From assembly GCA_949893755.1 (NCBI GenBank), contig CATLCV010000008.1:1-61594 (forward strand): a DNA stretch of 61,594 bases. The letters run 5' to 3'. A program made the translations under genes and the position numbers. This DNA is from an uncultured Lachnospiraceae bacterium (GTDB taxonomy: Bacteria; Bacillota; Clostridia; Lachnospirales; Lachnospiraceae). Shown here piece by piece: positions 24,921 through 33,330 of this stretch; the stretch's first letter is position 1; each line of letters opens with the position of its first letter. Below the pieces are notes generated by a model. That model saw only the letters and a list, made by a program, of their open reading frames with translations. It did not search any database and had not been told where the DNA came from.

Positions 24921-24998
24921 ACGAGGGCGTATGGATTTGTGCGGCAGTATATGAAGGGACGCGGAAACACTGCAGGGGAAAGCGTGCGGACATGAGAA

Positions 24999-25029
24999 GC
25001 GAAGCGTTTCGCTTTCGATAAAACGCTTC
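24999..25029 (+). promoter_or_regulatory. Dyad and hairpin, possible LacI-type operator
   Basis: GCGAAGCGTTTCGC (24999-25012) has the central CG dyad of LacI-type operators. GAAGCGTTT (25001-25009) also pairs with AAACGCTTC (25021-25029). It lies about 70 bases before the promoter at 25085, in the 193-bp gap after the regulator gene. Confidence 0.35.
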
Positions 25030-25084
25030 GGGAAGAGAGAAAGTTGAAACGGGATTCTGTTTGTAAAAATAATATAAAAACTTG

Positions 25085-25113
25085 TTGACTTAAAGGAGGA
25101 TAGATAGTATAAT
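25085..25113 (+). promoter_or_regulatory. Consensus promoter of the ABC importer operon
   Basis: TTGACT (25085-25090), 17-bp spacer, TATAAT (25108-25113). The spacer itself contains AAAGGAGG, and an ATG follows the -10 box directly at 25114. Confidence 0.8.
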
Positions 25114-25296
25114 ATGCCCTATAGAAACGAGAAAACGTCGCGGGGTATCATGAAATATGTTCAAAACATTTCAAAAGCGTTTGGGGTGAATGAGAGCGAA
25201 GCGTTACGCGTGGCGAGCTGGATGCGTTCGCGAGAGCGGTATGTTGTGCGGAAAAACGGACGCATTCCGGAGGAATCATTCATGGAGGAGGAATGA
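25114..25296 (+). CDS. Small protein of 48-60 residues before the ABC importer
   Basis: The frame ends FMEEE and overlaps the permease start. The part KYVQNISKAFGVNESEALRVASW looks like a helical, possibly DNA-binding, segment. The family is not recognised. The ATG at 25114 touches the -10 box of a consensus promoter, so it could not be on a transcript from that promoter; ATG 25150 (48 residues) would be, but its ribosome site is weak. The AAAGGAGG in the spacer is 14 bases before 25114. It may be a real small regulator or a leader peptide. Confidence 0.45.
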   Translation: MPYRNEKTSRGIMKYVQNISKAFGVNESEALRVASWMRSRERYVVRKNGRIPEESFMEEE

Positions 25297-26273
25297 AAGT
25301 GGAAAAAATCAAACAAAATGCATTTGTAAAGAAGGTGGGGTTTAACAGAATTGTCCTGATCTTTGTACTGCTTTTAATGTACCTGGCATTCGGGGCATTG
25401 ACCGGCGGAAGCTTTTTCGGCTTTTCGCGTATCATGAACACCCTGAACTACGTTTACTTTCTGGGATTTCTTTCGCTGGGGGTAACATTCGTGATCGCAA
25501 CAGGAGGAATTGATTTCTCCATCGGGCCGGTGATGTTCTGCTGTTCACTGGTGTCAGGGTATTGCCTGACTACCTACGGTGTGCCCATGGCGCCCAGCCT
25601 GATCATGAGTATCCTGATTGGTGTTCTGTTCGGCGTTTTCAATGGATATCTGGTAGCATACTGGAAGGTGCCTCCGTTTATCGTGTCTATGGCAAGCATG
25701 AACATTGCAAAAGGAATCGCGGCTGTATTTACAAAGACTCAGTCCGTAAGCTGGCCGCAGTCATCGACAGATGACGGATGGTACAGGAATTTTATCAATA
25801 TGAACGGCATTCCGGTCGGCCTGTTTATCTTCTTGGGGATTTCAGTCATCTGCGCGATCGTATTGAATAAGACAAAATGGGGACGTTACATACTCTGTCT
25901 TGGAAGCAATGAAGAGGCTGTCAGACTTTCAGGCGTGAATGTGAAAAAGTGGAAAATGCTGGCTTACATCATCTGCGGAACTCTGGTCGGCGTGGCATCG
26001 ATCTTCTTCGTAGCTGCATACACGACCGTACAGCCCGGATATGGAGACCAGTATAACAATGAAGCGATCGCAGGATGCGTGATGGGCGGTACATCCATGG
26101 CCGGCGGGCTTGCATCCATCAGTGGTACTGTAATTGGTGTATTTATCATTTCTCTTTTACAGCAAGGTATTCTTGCACTGGGATTTACAAAAGAATATCA
26201 GTATATTATCACCGGTTTGATCGTTATTGCGGCAGTTTACTCGGACGTTTCCGCAAGACGCAGAAGGAATTAG
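25293..26273 (+). CDS. Sugar ABC transporter permease (RbsC-like), first copy
   Basis: About 326 residues with eight or more membrane helices and the family motif VTFVIATGGIDFSIGPVM and NEEAVRLSGVNVKKWK. It forms the membrane channel of a ribose/xylose-type importer. Start: GGAGGAGG at 25284-25291 lies very close to ATG 25293; GTG 25299 gives better spacing and only two residues fewer. It overlaps the small upstream frame. The second permease at 27816 is related but clearly different, so the channel is probably a heterodimer. Confidence 0.92.
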   Translation: MKVEKIKQNAFVKKVGFNRIVLIFVLLLMYLAFGALTGGSFFGFSRIMNTLNYVYFLGFLSLGVTFVIATGGIDFSIGPVMFCCSLVSGYCLTTYGVPMAPSLIMSILIGVLFGVFNGYLVAYWKVPPFIVSMASMNIAKGIAAVFTKTQSVSWPQSSTDDGWYRNFINMNGIPVGLFIFLGISVICAIVLNKTKWGRYILCLGSNEEAVRLSGVNVKKWKMLAYIICGTLVGVASIFFVAAYTTVQPGYGDQYNNEAIAGCVMGGTSMAGGLASISGTVIGVFIISLLQQGILALGFTKEYQYIITGLIVIAAVYSDVSARRRRN

Positions 26274-26304
26274 TGATAGTATAAAAGAAAGGAGAGGTGA
26301 GAAA

Positions 26305-27801
26305 ATGGGCGAAATTATTTTGACAATGAAGGATATTGACAAGTCTTTTCCTGGTGTTCATGCACTGGATCATGTTGATTTAGAGGTGAGAAAGGGAGAA
26401 GTCCTCGCACTCATGGGTGAAAATGGTGCGGGAAAGTCAACTCTGATGAAGGTATTGACGGGAATCTATAAAAAGGATTCCGGTACGATTACATATGAAG
26501 GAAAAGAAGTCGAATTTAAAAATACAAGAGAAGCTCAGGACGCAGGTATCGTAATCGTGCATCAGGAGCTGAACATGCTCGGCCATCTGACCGTTGCGCA
26601 GAACCTGTTCATCGGCAGAGAGTTCAAAAAAGGGATTCGGATCGACGACAAGAAGATGAATGAAGAAGCGGCGAAGCTTTTTGAAAGACTGAACGTGCAT
26701 ATCGATCCGACAGAGACCATGTCCAACCTGACGGTAGGAAAACAGCAGATGTGCGAGATCGCCAAGGCCGTTTCCTTTGACGCCAAGGTCATCATCTTTG
26801 ATGAGCCGTCCGCGGCCCTCACGGAGTCTGAGATCGAAGAGATGTTCAAGATCATCCGTGACCTGAAGAAAAAAGACATTGCCATGGTCTATATCTCCCA
26901 CCGTATGGATGAGATCAAGGTGATCACGGACCGCGTTACAGTCATGCGTGACGGTACTTATGTAGGAACCCTGATCACAGAAAAGTGTACGAAGGAAGAT
27001 ATCATCAACATGATGGTGGGCCGTGTCATTTATGAGGATCCGAAGACCGAAAGCGCGGTTCCGAAGGATGCACCGGTTGTATTAAAGGTTGAACACCTGA
27101 ATGCGGGCAGGATGGTACAGGATGTCAGCTTTGAACTGCGCAAGGGTGAGATCCTTGGATTTTCAGGCTTGATGGGCGCGGGACGTACCGAGACGGCGAG
27201 AGCCCTGTTCGGAGCGGATCCGAAGGAAAGCGGAGATATCTACATCAACGGACAGAAGGTCACCATCAACAATCCTCAGGATGCGGTTAACTGCGGGATC
27301 GGATATCTGTCCGAGGACAGAAAGCGGTATGGTATCGTTGTACAGAAGACCATTGCGGAAAATACAACGATGGCTTCCATGAAGGATTTCATGAATGGGA
27401 TCTTTATAGACAAGAAGAAAGAGACCGATGTTGCCAACCAGTATGTAGAAGCGCTTGCAACCAAGACTCCGGGTGTGGACGAACTGGTTGTAAACCTCTC
27501 CGGCGGTAACCAGCAGAAGGTCGTTATCGCAAAATGGCTGACACGAAACAGTGACATCCTCATTTTCGACGAGCCTACAAGAGGTATCGACGTCGGAGCG
27601 AAGAACGAGATCTACAAGCTGATGAACAGGCTGGTAGCAGAAGGCAAATCCATTATCATGATCTCCTCGGAAATGACAGAGATCCTGCGTATGAGTGACC
27701 GGATCGTGGTAATGTGCGAAGGAAAGAAGACCGGCGAGCTGGATATTTCCGAAGCAAAACAGGAAACAATTATGAATCTTGCAACAAGAGAGATTGAATA
27801 G
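26305..27801 (+). CDS. Sugar ABC transporter ATPase (RbsA/MglA-like)
   Basis: 498 residues with two fused nucleotide-binding domains. The first has Walker A GENGAGKST, signature LTVGKQQMCEIAKA and Walker B VIIFDEPSAALT. The second has the degenerate P-loop GLMGAGRTE, usual for this family, then LSGGNQQKVVIAKWL and ILIFDEPTRGID. It powers both permeases. The start at ATG 26305 follows AAAGGAGAGGTG. The gene sits between the two permease genes, an order often seen in carbohydrate importers of Clostridia. Confidence 0.95.
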   Translation: MGEIILTMKDIDKSFPGVHALDHVDLEVRKGEVLALMGENGAGKSTLMKVLTGIYKKDSGTITYEGKEVEFKNTREAQDAGIVIVHQELNMLGHLTVAQNLFIGREFKKGIRIDDKKMNEEAAKLFERLNVHIDPTETMSNLTVGKQQMCEIAKAVSFDAKVIIFDEPSAALTESEIEEMFKIIRDLKKKDIAMVYISHRMDEIKVITDRVTVMRDGTYVGTLITEKCTKEDIINMMVGRVIYEDPKTESAVPKDAPVVLKVEHLNAGRMVQDVSFELRKGEILGFSGLMGAGRTETARALFGADPKESGDIYINGQKVTINNPQDAVNCGIGYLSEDRKRYGIVVQKTIAENTTMASMKDFMNGIFIDKKKETDVANQYVEALATKTPGVDELVVNLSGGNQQKVVIAKWLTRNSDILIFDEPTRGIDVGAKNEIYKLMNRLVAEGKSIIMISSEMTEILRMSDRIVVMCEGKKTGELDISEAKQETIMNLATREIE

Positions 27802-27815
27802 AGGAGGGCGGGAGA

Positions 27816-28790
27816 ATGGCAAACAAGAAAGCTTTGGGTAAATTAAAAGGGCGAGAGGCCATGGTATTGGCAATCATCGTTGCGATGATCGTCCTGTTCA
27901 GTATTCTCAGCCCCACGTTCAGAACCTATCCGACTCTGGTGAGTGTTTTGGACAATTCCTATTATATCACGCTGATGGCACTGGGAGTTACGTTCCCTCT
28001 GATCACAGGCGGTGTAGACCTTTCCATAGGTACAGGACTGGTTTCTTACGCGCTGATCGGCGGATTCCTGATCTTCCAGAAGGGAATGCCGGTTGGGGTT
28101 GCGATTGCGGTATGTATCGGCTTTGGAGTATTGATCGGTGTATTTAACGGTGTACTGGTTGCGATCATGGACCTGCCGCCGTTCCTGGCGACACTGTGTA
28201 CCTGCATGATCACGCGTGGACTCGGACCTGCGCTCTGCGGCGGTTTCGGCGTATCCTGGCCGTCATCCATATCAGCAGACGGAGGCTTCCGGAAGATCTT
28301 CAAGTTCGTGACTGCGGAGGGAACGGTCATACCGATCGGAATCGTGTTTATGATCATCCTGGTAGCGATCATGTCCTTTGTATTAGATCATACCAGGGTA
28401 GGGCGTTATACGATCGCCATTGGAAGTAATAAAGAGGCAACAAGACTTGCAGGTGTAAACATCAAGTTCTATCATGTACTGGCATATGTGATCTCCGGAT
28501 TATTTGCAGGTATGGCAGGGGTTGCATACGCTGCGACTTATGCAACGATCTATCCGGGCGCCGGCGCAGGATTTGAGCTGGATGCCATCGGCGGAGCGAT
28601 CGTAGGCGGCGTATCTGCATCCGGCGGTGTAGGAACGATCTTGGGTTCCTTCCTCGGAGTTATCGTCATCTGTCTGATGAAGGTCGGACTTCCGTTTATC
28701 GGCCTGCAGGCAAACTGGCAGCAGATCTTTACCGGTATCGTGCTGATCGCGGCAGTATTGGTAGATGTATTGAAGAAGAAAAAAGACTGA
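27816..28790 (+). CDS. Sugar ABC transporter permease (RbsC-like), second copy
   Basis: 324 residues, multi-helix, with VTFPLITGGVDLSIGTGLV and GSNKEATRLAGVNIKFYH, the same family motifs as the first permease. Starts 14 bases after the ATPase stop, behind GAGGAGGGCGGG. Likely forms a heterodimeric channel with the first permease. The following 127 bases to the binding-protein gene hold no gene. Confidence 0.93.
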   Translation: MANKKALGKLKGREAMVLAIIVAMIVLFSILSPTFRTYPTLVSVLDNSYYITLMALGVTFPLITGGVDLSIGTGLVSYALIGGFLIFQKGMPVGVAIAVCIGFGVLIGVFNGVLVAIMDLPPFLATLCTCMITRGLGPALCGGFGVSWPSSISADGGFRKIFKFVTAEGTVIPIGIVFMIILVAIMSFVLDHTRVGRYTIAIGSNKEATRLAGVNIKFYHVLAYVISGLFAGMAGVAYAATYATIYPGAGAGFELDAIGGAIVGGVSASGGVGTILGSFLGVIVICLMKVGLPFIGLQANWQQIFTGIVLIAAVLVDVLKKKKD

Positions 28791-28917
28791 GAAGAAACCA
28801 AAACTTTAGTTTATAAGAAGCGGTAAACGAAAAAGAATCTGTTTTAAAACAGCAAGAATATGTTGTTCGAGCAAGAACTTCATATATAAAAAAATCTCAT
28901 TAAAAGGAGGAAAAAAA

Positions 28918-30096
28918 ATGAAAAAGAAGGTTTTAGCTATTTTACTCAGCGCAGCAATGGTGATCTCCATGGCGGCATGCGGCAGCGGCGGAAATGACAG
29001 CGGCGACAGCGGAAGCGCGGACAGCGGTGCAGCTACGGAAGATACCGGGGATGCTGGTGACGCGGCAGATGACGCAGGAAGTTCCGAAGGCGGAAGCAAA
29101 GGATATTCTTTCCAGATGATCGTTAAGAGCTTCCAGTCTACATACTGGCAGGCAGCAATCCAGGGCGTTGAGCAGGCTAAAGAAGAACTGGGTGTGAAAG
29201 TAGAAGCAAACGGACCGGCGAATGAGTCCGATATCGCTGACCAGGTTCAGATGCTGGACAGCGCAATTGAGAAGAAACCTGACGGAATCGCTTTGGCAGC
29301 ATGTGATACAAAGTCTGTAGTGGATTCGCTTGCAAAGGCTCTGGAAGCAGGAATCCCGGTTGTATGTTTTGATACCGGCGTTGATGAGGCCCCGGAAGGT
29401 TCCGTATACGCAACGGTAGCAACCGACAACGCAGCAGCAGGCGCTGTAGCAGCAGAGAATATCTTCCCGGTGATCGAGGAAAAGATCAAGGCTGCAACAA
29501 CCGACGCGAAGGTTCGTATCGGTGAAGTAAACCAGGATGCAACCGCACTGAATATCCAGCAGCGTGGACAGGGCTTCATCGACAAGATGATCGAGCTTTG
29601 CAACGGCGCTGACAAGAAGGTTGCAGTAGTTGGTAACGAATTCTATGTAAACGCAACAGAAGGTGCGGTTGCAGAGGCAGAGGCTGAAGTAATCATCGAA
29701 GTTGGCGTTCCGGCACAGACAACTGTAGATCTGGCTTCCACAGAGGCTCAGAAGATCATGTCCAAGGACGACACGATCGCAATCTTCGGCTCCAATCAGA
29801 CAACAGCTGAGGGTGTTGTAACAGCCAACCAGACACTGAACAAGCTGTCAACAGATCCGGAAAAGGGTATTATCGGCGCTGGATTTGACGCTGGTACACC
29901 GCAGAAGGAAGCAATCCTGAACGATCAGCTTATCGGTTCCGTAACACAGTCTCCGTTGATGATGGGTTATGAAGCTGTTGTGACTCTGACCAAGATCTGT
30001 GACGGCGAAGAAGTATCCGACATCCCGATGGATGGTTACTGGTACAGCAAGGACAACATGGAAGACGATAACATTGCTCCTAACCTTTACGACTAA
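28918..30096 (+). CDS. Sugar-binding lipoprotein of the ABC importer (RbsB-like)
   Basis: 392 residues. Signal peptide with lipobox at C21 (SMAAC), then a Gly/Ser/Asp/Ala-rich linker to about residue 60. A type I periplasmic-binding fold follows (YSFQMIVKSFQSTYWQAA near 61, then VVCFDTGVDEAP, and IGAGFDAGTPQ). It is anchored outside the cell and captures the sugar or polyol for the two permeases. The linker is low-complexity, typical of Lachnospiraceae binding lipoproteins. Ribosome site AAAAGGAGG. The strong terminator after it ends the operon. Confidence 0.94.
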   Translation: MKKKVLAILLSAAMVISMAACGSGGNDSGDSGSADSGAATEDTGDAGDAADDAGSSEGGSKGYSFQMIVKSFQSTYWQAAIQGVEQAKEELGVKVEANGPANESDIADQVQMLDSAIEKKPDGIALAACDTKSVVDSLAKALEAGIPVVCFDTGVDEAPEGSVYATVATDNAAAGAVAAENIFPVIEEKIKAATTDAKVRIGEVNQDATALNIQQRGQGFIDKMIELCNGADKKVAVVGNEFYVNATEGAVAEAEAEVIIEVGVPAQTTVDLASTEAQKIMSKDDTIAIFGSNQTTAEGVVTANQTLNKLSTDPEKGIIGAGFDAGTPQKEAILNDQLIGSVTQSPLMMGYEAVVTLTKICDGEEVSDIPMDGYWYSKDNMEDDNIAPNLYD

Positions 30097-30120
30097 TTGT
30101 GATTCGAATGAGGCAGATAG

Positions 30121-30156
30121 AAAAGGAACCGGACTAGCTCCGGTTCCTTTTTTTTA
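30121..30156 (+). terminator. Terminator of the ABC importer operon
   Basis: AAAGGAACCGGA, 5-nt loop, TCCGGTTCCTTT and an 8-base T-run. Confidence 0.95.
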
Positions 30157-30334
30157 AAGAAAGCTTGTCAGCGGCAGGCTTTTTGTTGTATAGTTATATG
30201 GAACGCCGGAACATATCGGCTGTGAGAAAAAAATAAAAAGACTGGCTGCGCCGAGAAGCTTACGTATGCTGCGGGCTATCTGTGGATCTGCAGTTGCGGC
30301 AGCTTTTCAGGATGAGAGCAGTGGGAGGGATCAT

Positions 30335-30778
30335 ATGCTTGATAAAGCGGAAACAATGTTTGATAATATGGATCTGATGTTGAAAAAATTAAAGAAAAAA
30401 TCGTATGAAGAGAATATGCGTCAATTCCTTGGAAAGAACCAGCATTATTTTCGGGAAATGACGGAACATATGGATGCCGCGCAGGATAAAGAAAAGGCAG
30501 CCGATGAGATTGCGGCGGTATTGGCGGATTGTGTGGAAGGCCGGTTTGCAAAGGGAGAAAAGAAGAAGATTTCTTCAAGGATGCAGGCGGATATCAATTT
30601 TTTCATGATCTACTATATCTTCCCGGCAATTCTTAAGACAGAGCATGCAGACTGCCGGCTGCTCGCAGACCGGATCTGCGCTGAATGGAAGAGCAGGTTT
30701 AAGGACAGCGCGATCGGATATACGGATTATGATTCGCTGTATGAATCATTCCGGGAGAAAATATTCGGGATTTTTTAA
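30335..30778 (+). CDS. Hypothetical helical protein
   Basis: 147 residues, rich in charged helices (MLKKLKKKSYEENMRQFLG, DEIAAVLADCVEG, then a hydrophobic INFFMIYYIFPAIL stretch near 90). No membrane signal, no known motif. ATG 30335 follows GGGAGGGATC; an in-frame ATG at 30266 exists without a ribosome site. Family not recognised. It stands alone between the binding-protein terminator and the riboflavin region. Confidence 0.65.
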   Translation: MLDKAETMFDNMDLMLKKLKKKSYEENMRQFLGKNQHYFREMTEHMDAAQDKEKAADEIAAVLADCVEGRFAKGEKKKISSRMQADINFFMIYYIFPAILKTEHADCRLLADRICAEWKSRFKDSAIGYTDYDSLYESFREKIFGIF

Positions 30779-30789
30779 GTGAATAGGTC

Positions 30790-30818
30790 TTGAAATCAAT
30801 CTCCCAATGCGTTATAAT
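30790..30818 (+). promoter_or_regulatory. Promoter of the FMN riboswitch and ribU
   Basis: TTGAAA (30790-30795), 17-bp spacer, TATAAT (30813-30818), about 25 bases before the riboswitch. Confidence 0.8.
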
Positions 30819-30839
30819 ATTTTCTGTAAAAAGAATGAA

Positions 30840-30964
30840 TTCTTCGGGGTCGGGTGTAATTCCCAACCGGCGGTATAGTCCGCGACCCGCTTAGGCGGCT
30901 GAACTGGTGACTCTTATCAACAGAGAATTCCAGTACCGACAGTAAAGTCTGGATGAGAGAAGAA
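30840..30964 (+). ncRNA. FMN riboswitch (RFN element)
   Basis: The outer stem TTCTTC / GAAGAA encloses the conserved GGGGTCGGGTG, AACCGGCGGT, AGTCCGCGACCCGC and GGATGAGAGAAG blocks of the FMN aptamer. Ligand binding should favour the terminator hairpin that follows and switch off the riboflavin transporter. Confidence 0.96.
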
Positions 30965-30995
30965 ATTTATGCCATAAAAGTGTGGATAGAATCAG

Positions 30996-31021
30996 ACCCC
31001 GGATTGTTTTCCGGGGTTTTT
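30996..31021 (+). terminator. Riboswitch-controlled terminator
   Basis: ACCCCGG, 8-nt loop, CCGGGGT, then TTTTT. It ends about 57 bases past the aptamer and 125 bases before ribU, so it can act as the attenuator. Confidence 0.88.
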
Positions 31022-31146
31022 ATATGCCGCAAAACATGACAGGATTTCCGTGAAGAGGTTCTTTCTTTTTAAAATATCGCGGCAATCGGTACGGCAGGCC
31101 GGCCGAATGACCGCAGACTATCATTATTTTAAAGGAGAGAAGTAAC

Positions 31147-31773
31147 ATGAGTACACAGACAAACGTAGCAGTAAGAAAAGAATCAAAGACAGATATCCGT
31201 ATGATTGTGCAGATCGGTATGCTTTCCGCAATTGCGATCGTATTGATGCTCTTTGAGATTCCGCTCCCATTCGCCCCCTCATTTTATGAGATTGATTTCA
31301 GCGAAGTGCCGGTCATGGTCGGATGCTTTGTGATGGGACCGCTGGCGGGGGCTGTGATCGAGCTTGTCAAGATCCTGCTGAACCTGGTCATCAACGGAAC
31401 TGCAACTGCAGGAGTCGGCGAGGCGGCTAACTTTGTGATCGGATGTGCGCTGTGCGTTCCGGCAGGGATCATCTATAAGAGGAACCATACAAGAAAGGGC
31501 GCTCTGATCGGAATGATCACGGGAACGATCATCATGACAGTGGCAGGCTGCTTTATCAATGCATTCATCCTGCTTCCGGCTTACGGCGCGGCATTCGGAA
31601 TGCCGATCGATGCCCTGGTCGGGATGGGAACGGCTGTAAACCCCAACATCACCAGTCTGACAACATTCGTGATATTTGCGGTTGCTCCGTTTAACCTGCT
31701 GAAAGGGGCACTGGTATCCTTGATCGTATTTATTATTTATAAGAAGATCCGTCCGATCTTCAAGATGAGATAA
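31147..31773 (+). CDS. ribU: Riboflavin ECF transporter S-component
   Basis: 208 residues, six hydrophobic helices. The RibU-type pattern includes AIAIVLMLFEIPLPF, DFSEVPVMVGCFVMGPLAGA and an E-x-N region VGEAANFVIG. It binds riboflavin in the membrane and uses the shared EcfAA'T energy unit encoded elsewhere. The FMN riboswitch just upstream strongly supports the call. A stop is followed at once by a terminator. Confidence 0.95.
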   Translation: MSTQTNVAVRKESKTDIRMIVQIGMLSAIAIVLMLFEIPLPFAPSFYEIDFSEVPVMVGCFVMGPLAGAVIELVKILLNLVINGTATAGVGEAANFVIGCALCVPAGIIYKRNHTRKGALIGMITGTIIMTVAGCFINAFILLPAYGAAFGMPIDALVGMGTAVNPNITSLTTFVIFAVAPFNLLKGALVSLIVFIIYKKIRPIFKMR

Positions 31774-31780
31774 AAACTGG

Positions 31781-31818
31781 AAAAGACCTCTGCCCGATTA
31801 TGGACGGAGGTCTTTTTT
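31781..31818 (+). terminator. Terminator after ribU
   Basis: AAAAGACCTC, loop, GAGGTCTTTTTT: a strong stem with T-run about eight bases after the stop. Confidence 0.93.
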
Positions 31819-31877
31819 GCGGAGCCGGATATCCATGGAGGCAGGGCTGCCCGGCTCGCTGCTTCGCGGTAATAGTG

Positions 31878-33230
31878 CTATCCGATCAGGATTTTTTTCT
31901 TACGGTACAGATAATAAAGAATAAATAATATGGAGGTGGTCAGCCAGGTCACCGGATAACTGAGGATGATCGCATTCACTGTCGGCCGGATCCGAAGCGC
32001 GCCGAACAGCCACAGGATTCGGAAAAGGCAGACCCCGCCCAGCGTGATCAGTGTAGGAATCAGCACATCGCCGATCCCGCGCAGCGCACCGGACAGCACT
32101 TCAATACAAATGAAGAACATATAGCAGGGCGTGATCAATGCCATCATTTCACATCCGATCCGGATGACGTCGGCGTCATTTGTAAAGATCCGGAACAGCG
32201 GATTGCGCAGCAGCAAAAAGAAGATCACTAAAACACCTGATATCAGAGCATCGATCCCCAGGCAGACCCGGACGCTTTTCTTCACCCGGCCATATTTGCG
32301 GGCGCCGAAGTTCTGCCCGACAAATGTGGTGATGGAGATCCCGATCGCGCCGCTGATCATCCAGAACACCGCGTCCAGTTTACCATATACAGACCAGGCG
32401 GCGACGGTATCCGTTCCGAAACTGTTCAATGCGGATTGGATGATGACGTTGGAAAGGCTGTACATGATGGACTGGAATCCGGCAGGCATCCCGATGCGCA
32501 GCAGCGATCTCAGTACATTTGCATGAAAACGGAGCTTTTTCAGGGATAATTTCAAGAGCCCTCCGGATACCATCAGCTTTCTCGTCACCAGCGCCGCGCT
32601 GGCCGCCTGTGAAAAAAATGTGGCGACGGCAGCACCTGCAACCCCCATATCAAGCCAGACGACACACAGGATATCCAGGATGATATTCAGCAGACAGCAG
32701 ACCATCAGGTAATACAGCGGATGCTTGGAGTCACCGATGGCACGCAGGATACTCGATCCGACGTTAAAAATAAAGACAAACAGGATTCCTGCAAAATAGA
32801 TCCGCAGATACAAAGCCGAATCCTGGACCAATTCAGCCGGCGTGTTCATCCATCTCAGCAGATGGGGAGCCAGCAGGATGCCGGGAATTGAGATGGCAAT
32901 GCTTCCTAAAATGGAAAATGCATAGGCCGTGTGCAGGCTTTCCTGCACCGAGCGTTCATCCCGGGCGCCGTAAAACTGTGCAATGATGACGGAAGCACCG
33001 GAGGAAAGCCCGGTAAAAAATCCAACTACCAGATTCACGATCTGAGTAGAAGAGCCGCCCACGCTGGCGAGTGCGCTCTTTCCGATAAAATGACCTACTA
33101 TGATCGTATCGATCGTATTGTATAATTGCTGAAAGAAAGTACCGAATACGATCGGAAAGAAAAAGATCAGAAGCTGTTTCCAGATGATCCCCTCCGTAAT
33201 CTGATTCGCAAGTTGCGTTTCTCTTTTCAT
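31878..33230 (-). CDS. MATE-family efflux transporter
   Basis: 450 residues with about twelve membrane helices in two halves. Family marks include LFFPIVFGTFFQQLYNTID and IDTIIVGHFIGKSALASVG near the N-terminus, and GMPAGFQSIMYSLSNVII at about 245. It exports drugs or metabolites with Na+ or H+. The ATG is at 33230. It runs in the same direction as the flavodiiron gene upstream, but a hairpin at 33261-33298 separates them, so it probably has its own promoter. Confidence 0.93.
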   Translation of the reverse strand: MKRETQLANQITEGIIWKQLLIFFFPIVFGTFFQQLYNTIDTIIVGHFIGKSALASVGGSSTQIVNLVVGFFTGLSSGASVIIAQFYGARDERSVQESLHTAYAFSILGSIAISIPGILLAPHLLRWMNTPAELVQDSALYLRIYFAGILFVFIFNVGSSILRAIGDSKHPLYYLMVCCLLNIILDILCVVWLDMGVAGAAVATFFSQAASAALVTRKLMVSGGLLKLSLKKLRFHANVLRSLLRIGMPAGFQSIMYSLSNVIIQSALNSFGTDTVAAWSVYGKLDAVFWMISGAIGISITTFVGQNFGARKYGRVKKSVRVCLGIDALISGVLVIFFLLLRNPLFRIFTNDADVIRIGCEMMALITPCYMFFICIEVLSGALRGIGDVLIPTLITLGGVCLFRILWLFGALRIRPTVNAIILSYPVTWLTTSILFILYYLYRKKKILIG

Positions 33231-33260
33231 GGGTATACCTCAAACCGCAGGATAAAATGA

Positions 33261-33298
33261 GGGCAGGAATCTGCTCAAAAAATGCAAAGTTCCTGCCC
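33261..33298 (-). terminator. Terminator after the flavodiiron gene
   Basis: On the minus strand, GGGCAGGAA, a 20-nt loop and TTCCTGCCC, followed by CATTTTATC. It lies between the flavodiiron gene and the MATE gene. Confidence 0.7.
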
Positions 33299-33330
33299 TA
33301 TTTAAAATTCAATGCTTTCACACAACAGCA

